NCBI RefSeq assembly: GCF_000382185.1
Contig: NZ_KB907784.1
Coordinates: 2,744,633-2,808,632, forward strand
Length of the DNA stretch: 64,000 bases
Origin: Bordetella sp. FB-8
GTDB taxonomy: Bacteria > Pseudomonadota > Gammaproteobacteria > Burkholderiales > Burkholderiaceae_B
Reading direction: 5' to 3'
The first letter of the stretch is position 1. Each line of letters begins with the position of its first letter. This document shows, one piece after another, positions 42,981-52,359 of the stretch. The position numbers were made by a program, and so were the translations under genes. The notes beneath the pieces are model-generated. The model was not told the DNA's origin, did not search any database, and was given only the letters and a program-made list of their open reading frames with translations.

Positions 42981-43131
42981 ATTGCAAAATCCTTTATTTA
43001 GGCGGGCAGCGGGGCCGTCGGCGGCGCAGGTACAGCCGTCAATGTATCGGCGCGCCCGGCATGGCGGAAGACGCGCCGCCTGCACGGATAAAGTGCGCCG
43101 GACGCCATGTCTGCCCATGCTAGGATCAGGC

Positions 43132-44052
43132 ATGTCCGATCCCGACCTGAACCTGCTTATCGCCTTCGATGCCTTGCTGGCCGAAGGCAGCGTGGCCGGC
43201 GCCGCACTGCGCCTTGGGCTTAGTGCCTCGGCGATGAGCCGGGCCGTGACCCGGCTGCGCGAGGCGACCGGCGACCCTTTGCTGGTTCGGGCGGGGCGCC
43301 GCATGGTGCCGACTCCGCATGCCCAGGCACTGCGCCAGCGCGTGCGGGATGCGGCCCGGGAGGCGCGCGCCGTTCTGAATCCCCCGGCGAACGATTTCGA
43401 TATTAGCGCGTTGCGGCGAACCTTCACGATCCGGTCCAACGATGGCTTTGTCGAGGCTTTCGGCGCCCAGCTCATCACGGCGGCCGCGGCGGTGGCGCCG
43501 GGTGTGCGCCTGCGCTTCGCGCCCAAGTCCGAGAAGACGGCGGCCCCGCTGCGCGAAGGGGTGGTCGACCTGGAAATCGGCGTCCTGAGTCAGATGGGCC
43601 CGGAGGTCCGGGTGCAGGCGCTCTTTCGGGACCGCTTCATCGGTGTCGCCAGGAAAGGGCATCCGCTCGAAGCGGAACCCGCGGTGACCGCCGGGCAGTA
43701 TGTCGCCTTCGGCCACGTGGTCGCCTCGCGCCGCGGACGCGCGGACGGCCCGGTGGACGTCGCCTTGGCCGACATGGGGCTGGAACGGACGGTCGCCGCC
43801 GTAGTGCCCAATTTTTCCGCCGCGCTGGCCGTGGCGCGCGGCTCCGACTTGATTGCGCTCGTGCCTGCGTTCTTCCTGGGCGCGCAGCAAGAGCATGTCG
43901 AGCCGGCCCGTACCGGCATTTTTGCTTTCGAACTGCCTGTCCAGACCGAAAAAATCACGGTGTCGCAGATGTGGCATCCTCGCCTGGGCGCGGATCCCGG
44001 ACACCAGTGGCTGCGGCAGCTGGTGCTTGAGGTGTGCCGGGAAAACATATAA
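43132..44052 (+). CDS. LysR-family regulator, probable controller of the efflux gene
   Basis: This 306-residue LysR regulator opens MSDPDLNLLIAFDALLAEGS, with its HTH through about residue 60. The effector domain follows and includes FGHVVASRRGRADG, a NodD/PcpR-like subgroup signature. It is divergent from the DHA2 efflux gene (151 bases) and upstream of a nitroreductase gene, so it could control either. A Fur-like palindrome follows its stop. Confidence 0.9.
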   Translation: MSDPDLNLLIAFDALLAEGSVAGAALRLGLSASAMSRAVTRLREATGDPLLVRAGRRMVPTPHAQALRQRVRDAAREARAVLNPPANDFDISALRRTFTIRSNDGFVEAFGAQLITAAAAVAPGVRLRFAPKSEKTAAPLREGVVDLEIGVLSQMGPEVRVQALFRDRFIGVARKGHPLEAEPAVTAGQYVAFGHVVASRRGRADGPVDVALADMGLERTVAAVVPNFSAALAVARGSDLIALVPAFFLGAQQEHVEPARTGIFAFELPVQTEKITVSQMWHPRLGADPGHQWLRQLVLEVCRENI

Positions 44053-44067
44053 TGAGAACGTTTCTCA
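44053..44067. promoter_or_regulatory. Fur-like palindrome before the nitroreductase gene
   Basis: TGAGAACGTTTCTCA is a near-perfect dyad with 7-1-7 geometry resembling the Fur consensus TGATAATNATTATCA, with the flanking A/T bases typical of Fur boxes. It lies 14 bases upstream of the nitroreductase ATG, where a repressor would block initiation. No promoter hexamers are obvious, so this is a candidate. Confidence 0.45.
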
Positions 44068-44080
44068 ATTAAATAGATCC

Positions 44081-44677
44081 ATGATGACGACAAGCGCAAC
44101 CCCCGTGCAACTGCTGATGTCCCGCCGCTCGACCAAACTCGTGCGCGGCCCGGGACCTTCCGATCAAGAACTGGCCCAGATCCTGCAGGCCGGCATGAGC
44201 GCGCCCGATCACGGCGCGCTGCGTCCGTGGCGCTACGTAGTCATCCGCGACGAGGCCGTGGGCAGGCTGGCCGACATGGCCATCGCTGCCGTCAAGCGCA
44301 CAGGCGACCCGCGCATGACGCCGGAAAAAGAGAAGAACAACCGCACCTGGCTGGCGCAGGTGCCGCTGGTGCTGGGCGTGGCGCAGAAGAGTTTCTTCGA
44401 CGGCAAGATCCCGGAACACGAACAGATGCTGGCCGTGGGCGCCTCGGTGATGAACGTGCTCAACGCCGTCCACATGCTGGGCTATGCGGCTTTCTGGAGC
44501 ACCGGTCTAGGCACCAACGTTCCCGACGTGCAGGAAGCGCTGGGCTTTGATCCCCTGGAATATCGCTTCCTGGGTTTTGTGGCCATCGGCACGCCAGCCG
44601 TGGATTTGCCCACGATGCAGCGTCCGGACTTCCACGAATTTGTCACGGAATGGACGGGAGGTAAGCCTCACATGTGA
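44081..44677 (+). CDS. Nitroreductase family flavoprotein (YdjA-like)
   Basis: This 198-residue FMN-dependent nitroreductase-fold enzyme of the YdjA type is shown by the SRRSTKL opening with the flavin-phosphate arginines, SAPDHGALRPWRY near residue 42, and the C-terminal F-x-P-L-E-Y-R-F-L-G-F segment. It reduces nitro- or quinone-type compounds with NAD(P)H. The ATG at 44081 is chosen over the open frame upstream because it gives the correct family length. A possible Fur site lies immediately upstream. Confidence 0.9.
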   Translation: MMTTSATPVQLLMSRRSTKLVRGPGPSDQELAQILQAGMSAPDHGALRPWRYVVIRDEAVGRLADMAIAAVKRTGDPRMTPEKEKNNRTWLAQVPLVLGVAQKSFFDGKIPEHEQMLAVGASVMNVLNAVHMLGYAAFWSTGLGTNVPDVQEALGFDPLEYRFLGFVAIGTPAVDLPTMQRPDFHEFVTEWTGGKPHM

Positions 44678-44777
44678 GGCTGAAAAGAGCCGAGGATCCC
44701 GCAGAGAGTCCGCTGCGCGGGCGCGGTGCGGCCGGGCATCGGGACTTTGCAGGGCTGCCCCGGCTGCGCAAGAATCC

Positions 44778-46211
44778 TTATCCTTGCAGGTACACCACCT
44801 GAGTATGCGTGTACTCATACAAGCCATGTTTGCCATCCGCGCCACCCATGCCGGATTTGCGCACTCCGGCATGAAAACCCTGCATGGCCTCGAAGTTCTC
44901 GCGGTTGATGTAGGTCTCGCCGAAATCGATCTCGCGCATGGCATGCATGGCCTTGGCGAGGTCGCGCGTGTACACCGATGAAGTCAGGCCGTACTCGCAG
45001 TCGTTGGCCAGGGCGATCGCCTCGTCCAGGTCGTCGATGATCTGGATGGGCAGCACTGGCCCAAAGATTTCCTTGCGCATAATCTCCATATCGGCACGGC
45101 ATCCGGTCAGCACCGTGGGTTCGTAGTGAAAGCCCTGGCCCAGGTCGGCGACCTTGCCGCCCGTGATGAGTTGGGCGCCGTCGGCGATGGCTGTGCGCAC
45201 CTTGGCCTCGACATTGTTCAGGCCTTTCTGGTTGATGAGCGGGCCCATCTCGACGTCGGGCTGGGCGAGGGGATCGCCGTAGCGCGTGGCCGTCATGGAC
45301 TTGGTGATGCGGGTAATGAATTCATCGGCCACCTTGCGCTCGACATAGACGCGCTCGGCGCAGTTGCAGACCTGGCCGGTGTTGATGATGCGCGAATCGC
45401 GGATGGCCTTAGCCGCCAGGTCAAGGTCGGCATCGGCAAGCACGATGGCAGGCGCCTTGCCTCCCAGCTCCAGATTGAGCTTGGTGATGTTGTCTGCGGC
45501 TGCGGCCATGATGCGCGAGCCGGTGGCCACACTGCCGGTGAAGCTGATCATGTCCACGCCCGCATGGGCCGACAGCGCGCCGCCCACGGCGCCTGTGCCG
45601 TACACCACGTTAAACACGCCGGCCGGCAGATCGGTCTGCGCCAGCAATTGCGTGAACTCATGACAGTTGATGGGTGTCTCTTCGCTGGGCTTGATAACGA
45701 TGGCGTTGCCCGTGAGCAGCGCCGGTGCCATCTTGCGCGCGATCAGGAAGAACGGGAAGTTCCATGGCAAAATGCCGGCCACCACGCCCAGAGGCTTGCG
45801 CAGCAGAAAGATGCTTTCATTGGGGCGGTCGCTTGAGATGACTTCGCCTTCGATGCGGCGTGCCCATTCGGCCATGTAATCCATGTAGTCGGCGGTAAAA
45901 TGCACTTCGACTTCGGCCAGGCCCAGGGTCTTGCCCTGTTCCTGCGTGATGGTGCGCGCCAGGCGCGGCGCATTTTCGCGCAGCTTGGCCGCGATCCGGC
46001 GCAGGTGGCCCGCGCGTTCGATGGCTGTCTTTCGCGCCCAGGCCTTTTGCGCGCCACGCGCGGCGGCGATGGCGTGGTCGACTTCCTGCCGGGACGAGAT
46101 GGGGGCCTGGGCCAGGCATTCGCCCGTGGCGGGGTTCAATACGTCATGCAGTTCGGCGCTGCGGCTAAATTGGCCGCCGATGTAATTCCGCAGTACGGGT
46201 AGCGTGCTCAT
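44778..46211 (-). CDS. Aldehyde dehydrogenase, AldA-like (lactaldehyde dehydrogenase)
   Basis: This 477-residue NAD-dependent dehydrogenase has the catalytic Cys in NTGQVCNCAER and the Glu in LELGGKAPAIV. The overall sequence resembles AldA, which oxidises L-lactaldehyde to L-lactate. It follows rhmA in the same operon, and L-lactaldehyde is a product of the RhmA aldolase, so it completes the L-rhamnonate route. The start at 46211 is the family's usual N-terminus; a longer in-frame extension to 46358 falls inside the rhmA gene. Confidence 0.9.
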   Translation of the reverse strand: MSTLPVLRNYIGGQFSRSAELHDVLNPATGECLAQAPISSRQEVDHAIAAARGAQKAWARKTAIERAGHLRRIAAKLRENAPRLARTITQEQGKTLGLAEVEVHFTADYMDYMAEWARRIEGEVISSDRPNESIFLLRKPLGVVAGILPWNFPFFLIARKMAPALLTGNAIVIKPSEETPINCHEFTQLLAQTDLPAGVFNVVYGTGAVGGALSAHAGVDMISFTGSVATGSRIMAAAADNITKLNLELGGKAPAIVLADADLDLAAKAIRDSRIINTGQVCNCAERVYVERKVADEFITRITKSMTATRYGDPLAQPDVEMGPLINQKGLNNVEAKVRTAIADGAQLITGGKVADLGQGFHYEPTVLTGCRADMEIMRKEIFGPVLPIQIIDDLDEAIALANDCEYGLTSSVYTRDLAKAMHAMREIDFGETYINRENFEAMQGFHAGVRKSGMGGADGKHGLYEYTHTQVVYLQG

Positions 46212-46234
46212 GAAAGGTCTCCTACAGGTTTTAT

Positions 46235-47038
46235 TCAATACGTTCGCGAATGTGAAATCGCTGCTACAGCGGGTTCGCGGTAACGCGCCAGATTGTCGAT
46301 GGCCGCCTGGCGCAGCAGGCTGACATCGATGGCCACCGCGATGAAGGTGCAGCCCCATTCGGCATAGCGGCGCGCATCTTCCTCGCGCGGTGCCAGGATG
46401 CCGCAGGCTTTGTCCGAGGCGCGCGTGGCTTCGATGGCGCCGCGGATGCTGGCTTGCACTTCAGGCTGGCTGGCGTCGCCCGCGTAGCCCATGCCAGTGG
46501 ACAGGTCCGCCGGGCCGATGAAAACCGCGTCCACGCCATCCACCGCGGCGATCTCGGTCACATTCTCCGCGCCCAGGCGCGACTCCACTTGCACGATTAG
46601 GCACAACTGCTCATGCGCGCGCTTAATGTAGTTGGGTACGGCATCCCAGCGCGTCGCGCGGATCAGGCCGCCGCCCACGCCGCGGATGCCATGCGGCGGG
46701 TAGCGCATGGCGCGCACCAGCGCGCGCGCCTGCTCGGCCGTCTCGACCATGGGCACCATCAAGGTCTGCGTGCCCACATCCAGTAATTGCTTGATGAGAA
46801 TAGGGTCGCCGCTGACGGGCCGAACGACCGGATGCGTGACATAGGGCGCCACGGACTGCAACTGGCCCAGCAAGCTGGGCACCGTGTTTGGCGCGTGTTC
46901 GCCGTCGATCAGCATCCAGTCGTAGCCGGTGCCAGCCACGATCTCGGCGGCATAGGACGTGGCGAAACCGGCCCAGATGCCATATTGCGGCTCGTTTCGG
47001 GCCAAGGCTGCCTTGAAGGGGTTGATGGGCAAGTGCAT
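46235..47038 (-). CDS. rhmA: 2-keto-3-deoxy-L-rhamnonate aldolase
   Basis: This 267-residue class II (HpcH/HpaI-type) aldolase cleaves 2-keto-3-deoxy-L-rhamnonate to pyruvate and L-lactaldehyde. It shows GYDWMLIDGEHAPNT near the N-terminus, the metal-binding VQVES and FIGPADLSTGMGY motifs, and the same layout as E. coli YfaU. It lies 20 bases after the dehydratase gene in a contiguous operon. Assignment is strong because all other pathway enzymes are adjacent. Confidence 0.93.
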   Translation of the reverse strand: MHLPINPFKAALARNEPQYGIWAGFATSYAAEIVAGTGYDWMLIDGEHAPNTVPSLLGQLQSVAPYVTHPVVRPVSGDPILIKQLLDVGTQTLMVPMVETAEQARALVRAMRYPPHGIRGVGGGLIRATRWDAVPNYIKRAHEQLCLIVQVESRLGAENVTEIAAVDGVDAVFIGPADLSTGMGYAGDASQPEVQASIRGAIEATRASDKACGILAPREEDARRYAEWGCTFIAVAIDVSLLRQAAIDNLARYREPAVAAISHSRTY

Positions 47039-47058
47039 GATGCGTTCCTTTGCGAGTA

Positions 47059-48243
47059 TTAGTGCGTGTACGGCCGATGCAGCGCACAGTCGGGGTTCAG
47101 CGTCACGCCAAAGCCCGGCTTGTCCAGCTCGGACACCCGCATGCGGCCGTTGACCGGTACGGGTTCGCCCAGTAATTGCGGGTGGAACATCGGCACGACC
47201 TTATCGGCCTTGGGTGCCATCATCAAAAATTCCGCGAAGGGGCTGTTTTGACGTGTCGCGACAAAGTGATAGCTGTAGACGGACGAACCATGCGGGATCA
47301 CCAGCGTCTGATGCGCATCGGCCAGCGCGGAGATCTTGATCAGTTCAGTGACGCCGCCGCACCAGCCCACGTCGGGCTGGATGATGTCGCAGCAGCCCAT
47401 TTCCAGCAACATTCTGAAGCCCCACCGCGTAGCCTCGTGCTCGCCGGTGGTGACCATCATGCCGGTGGGCACGTTCTTGCGCAGCGCCGCGTAGCCCCAG
47501 TAATCGTCTGGCGGCAAGGCCTCCTCGATCCACTTGAGTCCGTATTCGCGAGCGGCCTGCGCCAGGCGTGTGGCATAGTTCAGATCCAGGCTCATCCAGC
47601 AATCGAACATCAGCCAGAAATCCGGGCCGACGCGTTCGCGCATGGTGGCCAGTGTCTCGATGTTCTTGCGCAGGCCTTCTTCGCCTTCGGCCGGGCCGTG
47701 CTGCAAGGCCAATTTACCGCCGATGAAGCCCATCTTGCGGGCTAGATCGGGACGGGCGCCAGTGGCGTAGAACTGCAACTCCTCGCGCACCGCGCCGCCC
47801 AGCAATTGGTGCACGGGTTCGCCGCGCACCTTGCCCAGCAGGTCCCACAGCGCTAGGTCGACGCCGGAGATGGTGTTGATGACCAGCCCCTTGCGGCCGT
47901 AGTAGAGCGTGGAGTGGTACATCTGGTCCCAGATGCGTTCGATATCGGTGACGCGGGCGCCTTCCAGGAAGCGCGCCAAGTGCTTTTCCACGATGTAGGC
48001 CGCCGGTTCGCCGCCGGTCGTCACCGCAAAGCCCACCGATCCGTCGCAGGCCTCGATCTGCACGACCAGCGTTCCGAGCACATTAATGCCGAAACTGCGG
48101 CGGCTTTGCCGGTATTGGGGATACTTGCTCATGGGCGTGGCGATGTGATCATCGATCCAGTGCCCGTCCGCCTGGTCATGGTAGTCGGCGCCACCGCCTT
48201 TTAGGGTGTAGGCGCGGACTTGCTTGATGGTGGGTATCGTCAT
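47059..48243 (-). CDS. rhmD: L-rhamnonate dehydratase
   Basis: This 394-residue enolase-superfamily (mandelate racemase subgroup) dehydratase has the family-specific [14 protein letters not shown] near residue 28. The metal-site motifs are in [12 protein letters not shown] (first Asp), the [11 protein letters not shown] and TTGEH segments, and the catalytic-loop [10 protein letters not shown]; it ends [13 protein letters not shown]. Alignment from memory with E. coli YfaW is close over the whole length. It dehydrates L-rhamnonate to the 2-keto-3-deoxy acid. The start at 48243 is the short, family-consistent one. Confidence 0.95.
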   Translation of the reverse strand: MTIPTIKQVRAYTLKGGGADYHDQADGHWIDDHIATPMSKYPQYRQSRRSFGINVLGTLVVQIEACDGSVGFAVTTGGEPAAYIVEKHLARFLEGARVTDIERIWDQMYHSTLYYGRKGLVINTISGVDLALWDLLGKVRGEPVHQLLGGAVREELQFYATGARPDLARKMGFIGGKLALQHGPAEGEEGLRKNIETLATMRERVGPDFWLMFDCWMSLDLNYATRLAQAAREYGLKWIEEALPPDDYWGYAALRKNVPTGMMVTTGEHEATRWGFRMLLEMGCCDIIQPDVGWCGGVTELIKISALADAHQTLVIPHGSSVYSYHFVATRQNSPFAEFLMMAPKADKVVPMFHPQLLGEPVPVNGRMRVSELDKPGFGVTLNPDCALHRPYTH

Positions 48244-48302
48244 GAAAAACTCTTTGCGTCTTGATCGCTCTATGTGTTGATGTATCGTTTTGCCGTCGGT
48301 GT

Positions 48303-49598
48303 TCAGGTGGTGGCGCGTGCGCGTGTCGCGGACGATGCGTTGTCGTGCAAGCCCAGCATAAGCAGCGCGGCCAGCACGGTCGTCGTCGCCAGCACATACA
48401 GGCCGGCGGCGGAGGAATGAAAAGCGGAATCGGCCCAGTTCTTGACCATGGGCGCCAGAAAGCCGCCAACTCCGCCTATCGAGTTGATGAGCGCAATGCC
48501 GCCGGCCGCGACGCTGCCCGCCACAAAGCGCGACGGGAAGGTCCAGAAAATCGGCTGGACGGCGATGAAGCCCGCAGCGGCGAAGCACAGTGCTAGTACG
48601 CCCGCCAGAGGACTCGACACGCTGACGGATACCGCGATGCCGGCCGCCGACATCAACAGTGTCAGACAAGCTGTGCCGCGTCGGTTGCCCGTGCGATCGG
48701 CGAACGCGGGGATGAGCCAGGCCGCCAGGACCGCGCACACCCAGGGAATGGCCGAAACCAAGCCTACGGCCAAGCCGACCTTGGTGTCCATCAGGCCGGC
48801 AACCTGGGTAGGCAGATAGAACACCACCCCATAGACGCTGGCCTGGATCAGCGCATAGATCAGGCTCATGAACAGCACGGCGGGTTGGCAGATCGCGGCG
48901 AACAGGTTGTGGCTATGCGAGGTCTTGCCGCGGTTTTCCTGGTCCAGCACATCTTGCAGTTGCGTGCGTTCTTCCTGCGTCAGCCACGTGGCCTCGGCAG
49001 GACGGTTGTCGAGATAGAAATACGCCCAGACGCCCACAACGCTGGCCATCAGGCCTTCGATTGCGAACATCCATTGCCAGCCGTTCCAGCCGCCTACGCC
49101 GTGCAACTCTAGCAGCAGGCCCGATAGCGGACTGCCGAAGATGAAGGCCAGCGGCGCGCCGAAGTAGAAAAATCCCATGGCCCGGCCCCGCGCGGCCGAG
49201 GGGAACCAGCATGTCAGGTAGTAGATGATGCCGGGGAAGAAGCCGGCTTCGGTCACGCCGAGCAGAAAGCGTAGGAGGTAGAAGCTGGTTTCGCCGTGCG
49301 CGAACACCAGCGCAGCCGATACCAGGCCCCAGGTCACCATGATGCGGCACATCCATAGGCGCGCGCCCACCTTGTGCAGGATGAGGTTGCTGGGCACTTC
49401 CAGCAATGCATAGCCCACGAAGAAAATGCCGGCGCCAAGAGCAAAGGCTGCGTCGCTGACGCCGGTGTCGGCCTGAAAAGCCTGTTTGGCAAAACCCACG
49501 TTGACGCGGTCCAGGAAGGCCAGGATATACATCAGCAGCAGGAAGGGAAGCAGGCGCCAGGAAACCTTGGCGATTAACGAGGGGGAAAGCGTCTTCAA
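48303..49598 (-). CDS. rhmT: MFS transporter of the anion:cation symporter type (RhmT-like)
   Basis: This 431-residue, 12-helix ACS-family symporter has [11 protein letters not shown] near the first helix and an [11 protein letters not shown] loop, as in RhmT and ExuT. Sugar-acid uptake is the usual function. It is first in the rhm operon, 59 bases upstream of rhmD, and so presumably imports L-rhamnonate. The start is a TTG at 49598, with GGAG six bases away. It is divergent from the LysR gene. Confidence 0.9.
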   Translation of the reverse strand: MKTLSPSLIAKVSWRLLPFLLLMYILAFLDRVNVGFAKQAFQADTGVSDAAFALGAGIFFVGYALLEVPSNLILHKVGARLWMCRIMVTWGLVSAALVFAHGETSFYLLRFLLGVTEAGFFPGIIYYLTCWFPSAARGRAMGFFYFGAPLAFIFGSPLSGLLLELHGVGGWNGWQWMFAIEGLMASVVGVWAYFYLDNRPAEATWLTQEERTQLQDVLDQENRGKTSHSHNLFAAICQPAVLFMSLIYALIQASVYGVVFYLPTQVAGLMDTKVGLAVGLVSAIPWVCAVLAAWLIPAFADRTGNRRGTACLTLLMSAAGIAVSVSVSSPLAGVLALCFAAAGFIAVQPIFWTFPSRFVAGSVAAGGIALINSIGGVGGFLAPMVKNWADSAFHSSAAGLYVLATTTVLAALLMLGLHDNASSATRARATT

Positions 49599-49698
49599 GA
49601 TTGTCTCCAGAATTATGTTTTGTGTATGGCTTGTTGTTATGGGCGACGACTGTACGGTGCCCGTGCTATGCCCACAAATCGAATTTCAGTAATAATCA

Positions 49699-49713
49699 AT
49701 ACCTTTTAGGTAT
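49699..49713. promoter_or_regulatory. Palindrome ATACCTTTTAGGTAT, candidate LysR site for the rhm operon
   Basis: This is a perfect 15-base dyad (ATACCT-TTT-AGGTAT) that contains the LysR T-N11-A pattern (T at 49700, A at 49712). It lies between rhmT and the divergent LysR gene, 30 bases ahead of the latter's start. Confidence 0.6.
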
Positions 49714-49742
49714 CACTTAATTTCTCGCATATTTCCTCTCTC

Positions 49743-50711
49743 ATGGTTCGCAACCCGATATCCGCCCAGCATCGCGGCCTATTTAATCGGCTGCGCTACA
49801 AGCATTTGCACATGCTGGTGGTGTTGGGTTCCAGTCAGAACCTGCATCGCGCCGCGCTGAGCCTGAACATGTCGCAGCCGGCCGCCACGCGCATGCTGCA
49901 CGAGATCGAGGACATGTTCGGTTGCCAGCTTTTCGAGCGCCTGCCGCGCGGCATGCGGCCCACGGCGCTGGGGCGCCAGATGGTGCGTTTTGCCGAAGCG
50001 ACGCTCAACGGTCTGGATCGTTGCGCCGAGGACCTGGCCGTGCGCCGGCAGGGCGGCTACGGCTATCTGGCGATCGGCACCATCATGGGCGCGGCGCCTG
50101 ACCTGGTCATGGATGCGGTGGCGCGCATGAAGACGCAGCACCCGCAACTGCGCCTGCGCATCATGGGGGACACGAGCGACCAGGTGATCCGTCTGCTGGA
50201 ACAGGGCCGGATCGACATCGCCATCGCGCGGCGCAATCCGGAGACTCACAGTGATCGATATGTTTTCGAACCGCTGGGTAACGAGCAACTGCTGATTGTG
50301 GTGCGTAATGGCCACCCCCTGTCGCGCCGCCGCAAGCTGAGCCTGGATGAACTGGTGCACGACTGGCCGTGGATTTTGCAGCCGCCCACCAGTCCCGCGC
50401 GCATCGCACTGGATCAGGCCGTGCAGCGTCTGGCGCTGCCGGCGCCGGCCGACATTATCGAATGCAGTTCGGTGTATTCGATGCAACAATTGGTGCAGCT
50501 TACCGATGCGATCATGGTGCTGTCGGAGTCGGCGTTGCGCGACTATTTGAGGATGGGGTTGGTGAAGGCGCTGCCGTTAGGGTTTGCCGAGTTAGTCGCC
50601 GAAACCCTCGCCCCGTTCGGCATCTTGATGCGCCGCAATGAGCCGCTGACGCAGGAGCAGCGAACTTTTATCGCGCTGCTGCGCGAGCAGGCAGGTATCA
50701 CAAATCGGTAA
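49743..50711 (+). CDS. LysR-family regulator of the L-rhamnonate operon
   Basis: This 322-residue LysR protein has its HTH at about residues 20-75 (LRYKHLHMLVVLGSSQNLHRAA, quoted in part as LHMLVVLGSSQNLH) and a standard effector domain. It is divergent from rhmT with a perfect dyad between, so it is the likely rhamnonate-responsive activator. The E. coli equivalent (RhmR) is of a different family, so regulation has been swapped. A hairpin terminator separates it from argH. Confidence 0.9.
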   Translation: MVRNPISAQHRGLFNRLRYKHLHMLVVLGSSQNLHRAALSLNMSQPAATRMLHEIEDMFGCQLFERLPRGMRPTALGRQMVRFAEATLNGLDRCAEDLAVRRQGGYGYLAIGTIMGAAPDLVMDAVARMKTQHPQLRLRIMGDTSDQVIRLLEQGRIDIAIARRNPETHSDRYVFEPLGNEQLLIVVRNGHPLSRRRKLSLDELVHDWPWILQPPTSPARIALDQAVQRLALPAPADIIECSSVYSMQQLVQLTDAIMVLSESALRDYLRMGLVKALPLGFAELVAETLAPFGILMRRNEPLTQEQRTFIALLREQAGITNR

Positions 50712-50724
50712 GGGCCTTCAAACA

Positions 50725-50750
50725 GATCCGGCCGCATGTGCGGCCGGATC
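50725..50750. terminator. Hairpin between the convergent LysR and argH genes
   Basis: A perfect 12-base stem (GATCCGGCCGCA and its complement, with TG loop) stands between convergent genes. It lacks a T-run, so it may rely on the long stem or act as a bidirectional attenuator. Confidence 0.6.
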
Positions 50751-50801
50751 ATGTGCCGGGCAAGATACTCTCTTGCCTGGCAACTGTGCAATCGAGAGGC
50801 T

Positions 50802-52217
50802 TCAGTCCGTCTCGTCCAGCACGCGCTGCGCTTCCTCGCGCACACGCTCGGGCGCCGTGCCGCCGATGTGCTTGCGCGCCGCAACCGAGCCTTCCAGCGT
50901 CAGCACCTGATGCACGTCGGCCTCGATGGCCGGGTTGTAGGCCTGCAGTTCGGCCAGCGTCAGGTCTGCCAGGTCGATGCCGCGCTGTTCGCAGTCACGC
51001 ACGGCATGCGCCACGACTTCATGGGCGTCGCGAAAGGGCAGGCCGCGCTTGACCAGGTAGTCGGCCAGATCGGTCGCGGTGGCGAAACCCTGCAGGGCCG
51101 CGGCGCGCATATTGGCGGCCTTGACCTTGATGCCGCCCGCCATGTCGGCAAAGATCGTCAGCGTGTCCCGCAAGGTGTCGACAGTATCGAACAACCCTTC
51201 CTTGTCTTCCTGGTTATCCTTGTTGTAGGCCAGGGGCTGGCCCTTCATCAGCGTCAGCAGGGCCATCAGGTGGCCGTTGACGCGGCCGGTCTTGCCGCGG
51301 GCCAGTTCGGGCACGTCGGGGTTCTTTTTCTGCGGCATGATGCTGCTGCCGGTGCAGAAGCGGTCGGCCAGGTCGATGAAGCCCACGCGCGGGCTCATCC
51401 AGATCACCAGTTCTTCCGACAGGCGCGAGATGTGCGTCATGATGAGCGCGCCGGCCGCGCAGAACTCGATGGCGAAGTCGCGGTCGGACACGGCATCCAG
51501 CGAGTTGCGGCACACGCCGTCAAAATGCAGGGTGCGCGCCACGCGTTCGCGGTCGATGGGGTAGGTGGTGCCGGCCAGGGCCGCCGCGCCCAGCGGCAGG
51601 CGGTTGACGCGGCGGCGCGCGTCAAGCAGGCGCTCGGCGTCGCGGCCGAACATTTCGGCATAGGCCAGCAGATGATGGCCGAAGGTGACGGGCTGGGCCA
51701 CCTGCAAATGGGTGAAGCCGGGCAGGATGGTGGCGGCGTTTTCCAGCGCCACCGTGGCCAGCGCGCGGCGCAACTGGCGCAGCAGGTCGACCAGGCCGTC
51801 GATCTCGTCGCGCAGCCACAGGCGCACGTCGGTGGCGACCTGGTCGTTGCGCGAACGGCCGGTGTGCAGGCGCTTGCCTGCGTCGCCCACCAGTTCCACC
51901 AGGCGCTTTTCGATATTCAGGTGCACGTCTTCCAGGTCCAGCAGCCACTGGAAGTTGCCAGCATCGATCTCGGCCAGGATCTGCAGCATGCCGCGCTGGA
52001 TGTCGGCGTAGTCCTGAGCGCTGATGATGCCCTGGGCGGACAGCATTTCGGCGTGGGCCAGCGAGCCGCGGATGTCGTGTCGGGCCAGGCGTTTGTCGAA
52101 ATCCACCGAGGCGGTGTAGCGCTTGACCAGGTCGGAAACGGGCTCGGAGAACCGGGCGGACCAAGCCTGAGCCTTGTTGGCGAACTGGTCTTGAGGAGTG
52201 TGTGCGGTGTTTGCCAT
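50802..52217 (-). CDS. argH: Argininosuccinate lyase
   Basis: This 471-residue cytosolic enzyme is the last step of arginine biosynthesis, cleaving argininosuccinate to arginine and fumarate. It has the superfamily signature [12 protein letters not shown] near residue 290 and the family's [12 protein letters not shown] near 108. The length is normal. It is convergent with the LysR gene and divergent from nadE; no other arginine genes are near. Confidence 0.97.
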   Translation of the reverse strand: MANTAHTPQDQFANKAQAWSARFSEPVSDLVKRYTASVDFDKRLARHDIRGSLAHAEMLSAQGIISAQDYADIQRGMLQILAEIDAGNFQWLLDLEDVHLNIEKRLVELVGDAGKRLHTGRSRNDQVATDVRLWLRDEIDGLVDLLRQLRRALATVALENAATILPGFTHLQVAQPVTFGHHLLAYAEMFGRDAERLLDARRRVNRLPLGAAALAGTTYPIDRERVARTLHFDGVCRNSLDAVSDRDFAIEFCAAGALIMTHISRLSEELVIWMSPRVGFIDLADRFCTGSSIMPQKKNPDVPELARGKTGRVNGHLMALLTLMKGQPLAYNKDNQEDKEGLFDTVDTLRDTLTIFADMAGGIKVKAANMRAAALQGFATATDLADYLVKRGLPFRDAHEVVAHAVRDCEQRGIDLADLTLAELQAYNPAIEADVHQVLTLEGSVAARKHIGGTAPERVREEAQRVLDETD

Positions 52218-52359
52218 GATGCCTCGTCGATAACGGGTGAATTATAGGCGTAGGCCGCAGGCGGGTCGGCGGCAGCCGTCCGGCCCCACCCGGCAGGGCA
52301 GCCATGACGCATGCGATAATTTGCACTGTCCCTTTTCCCCTGTTTGGAACCGTATTGCC

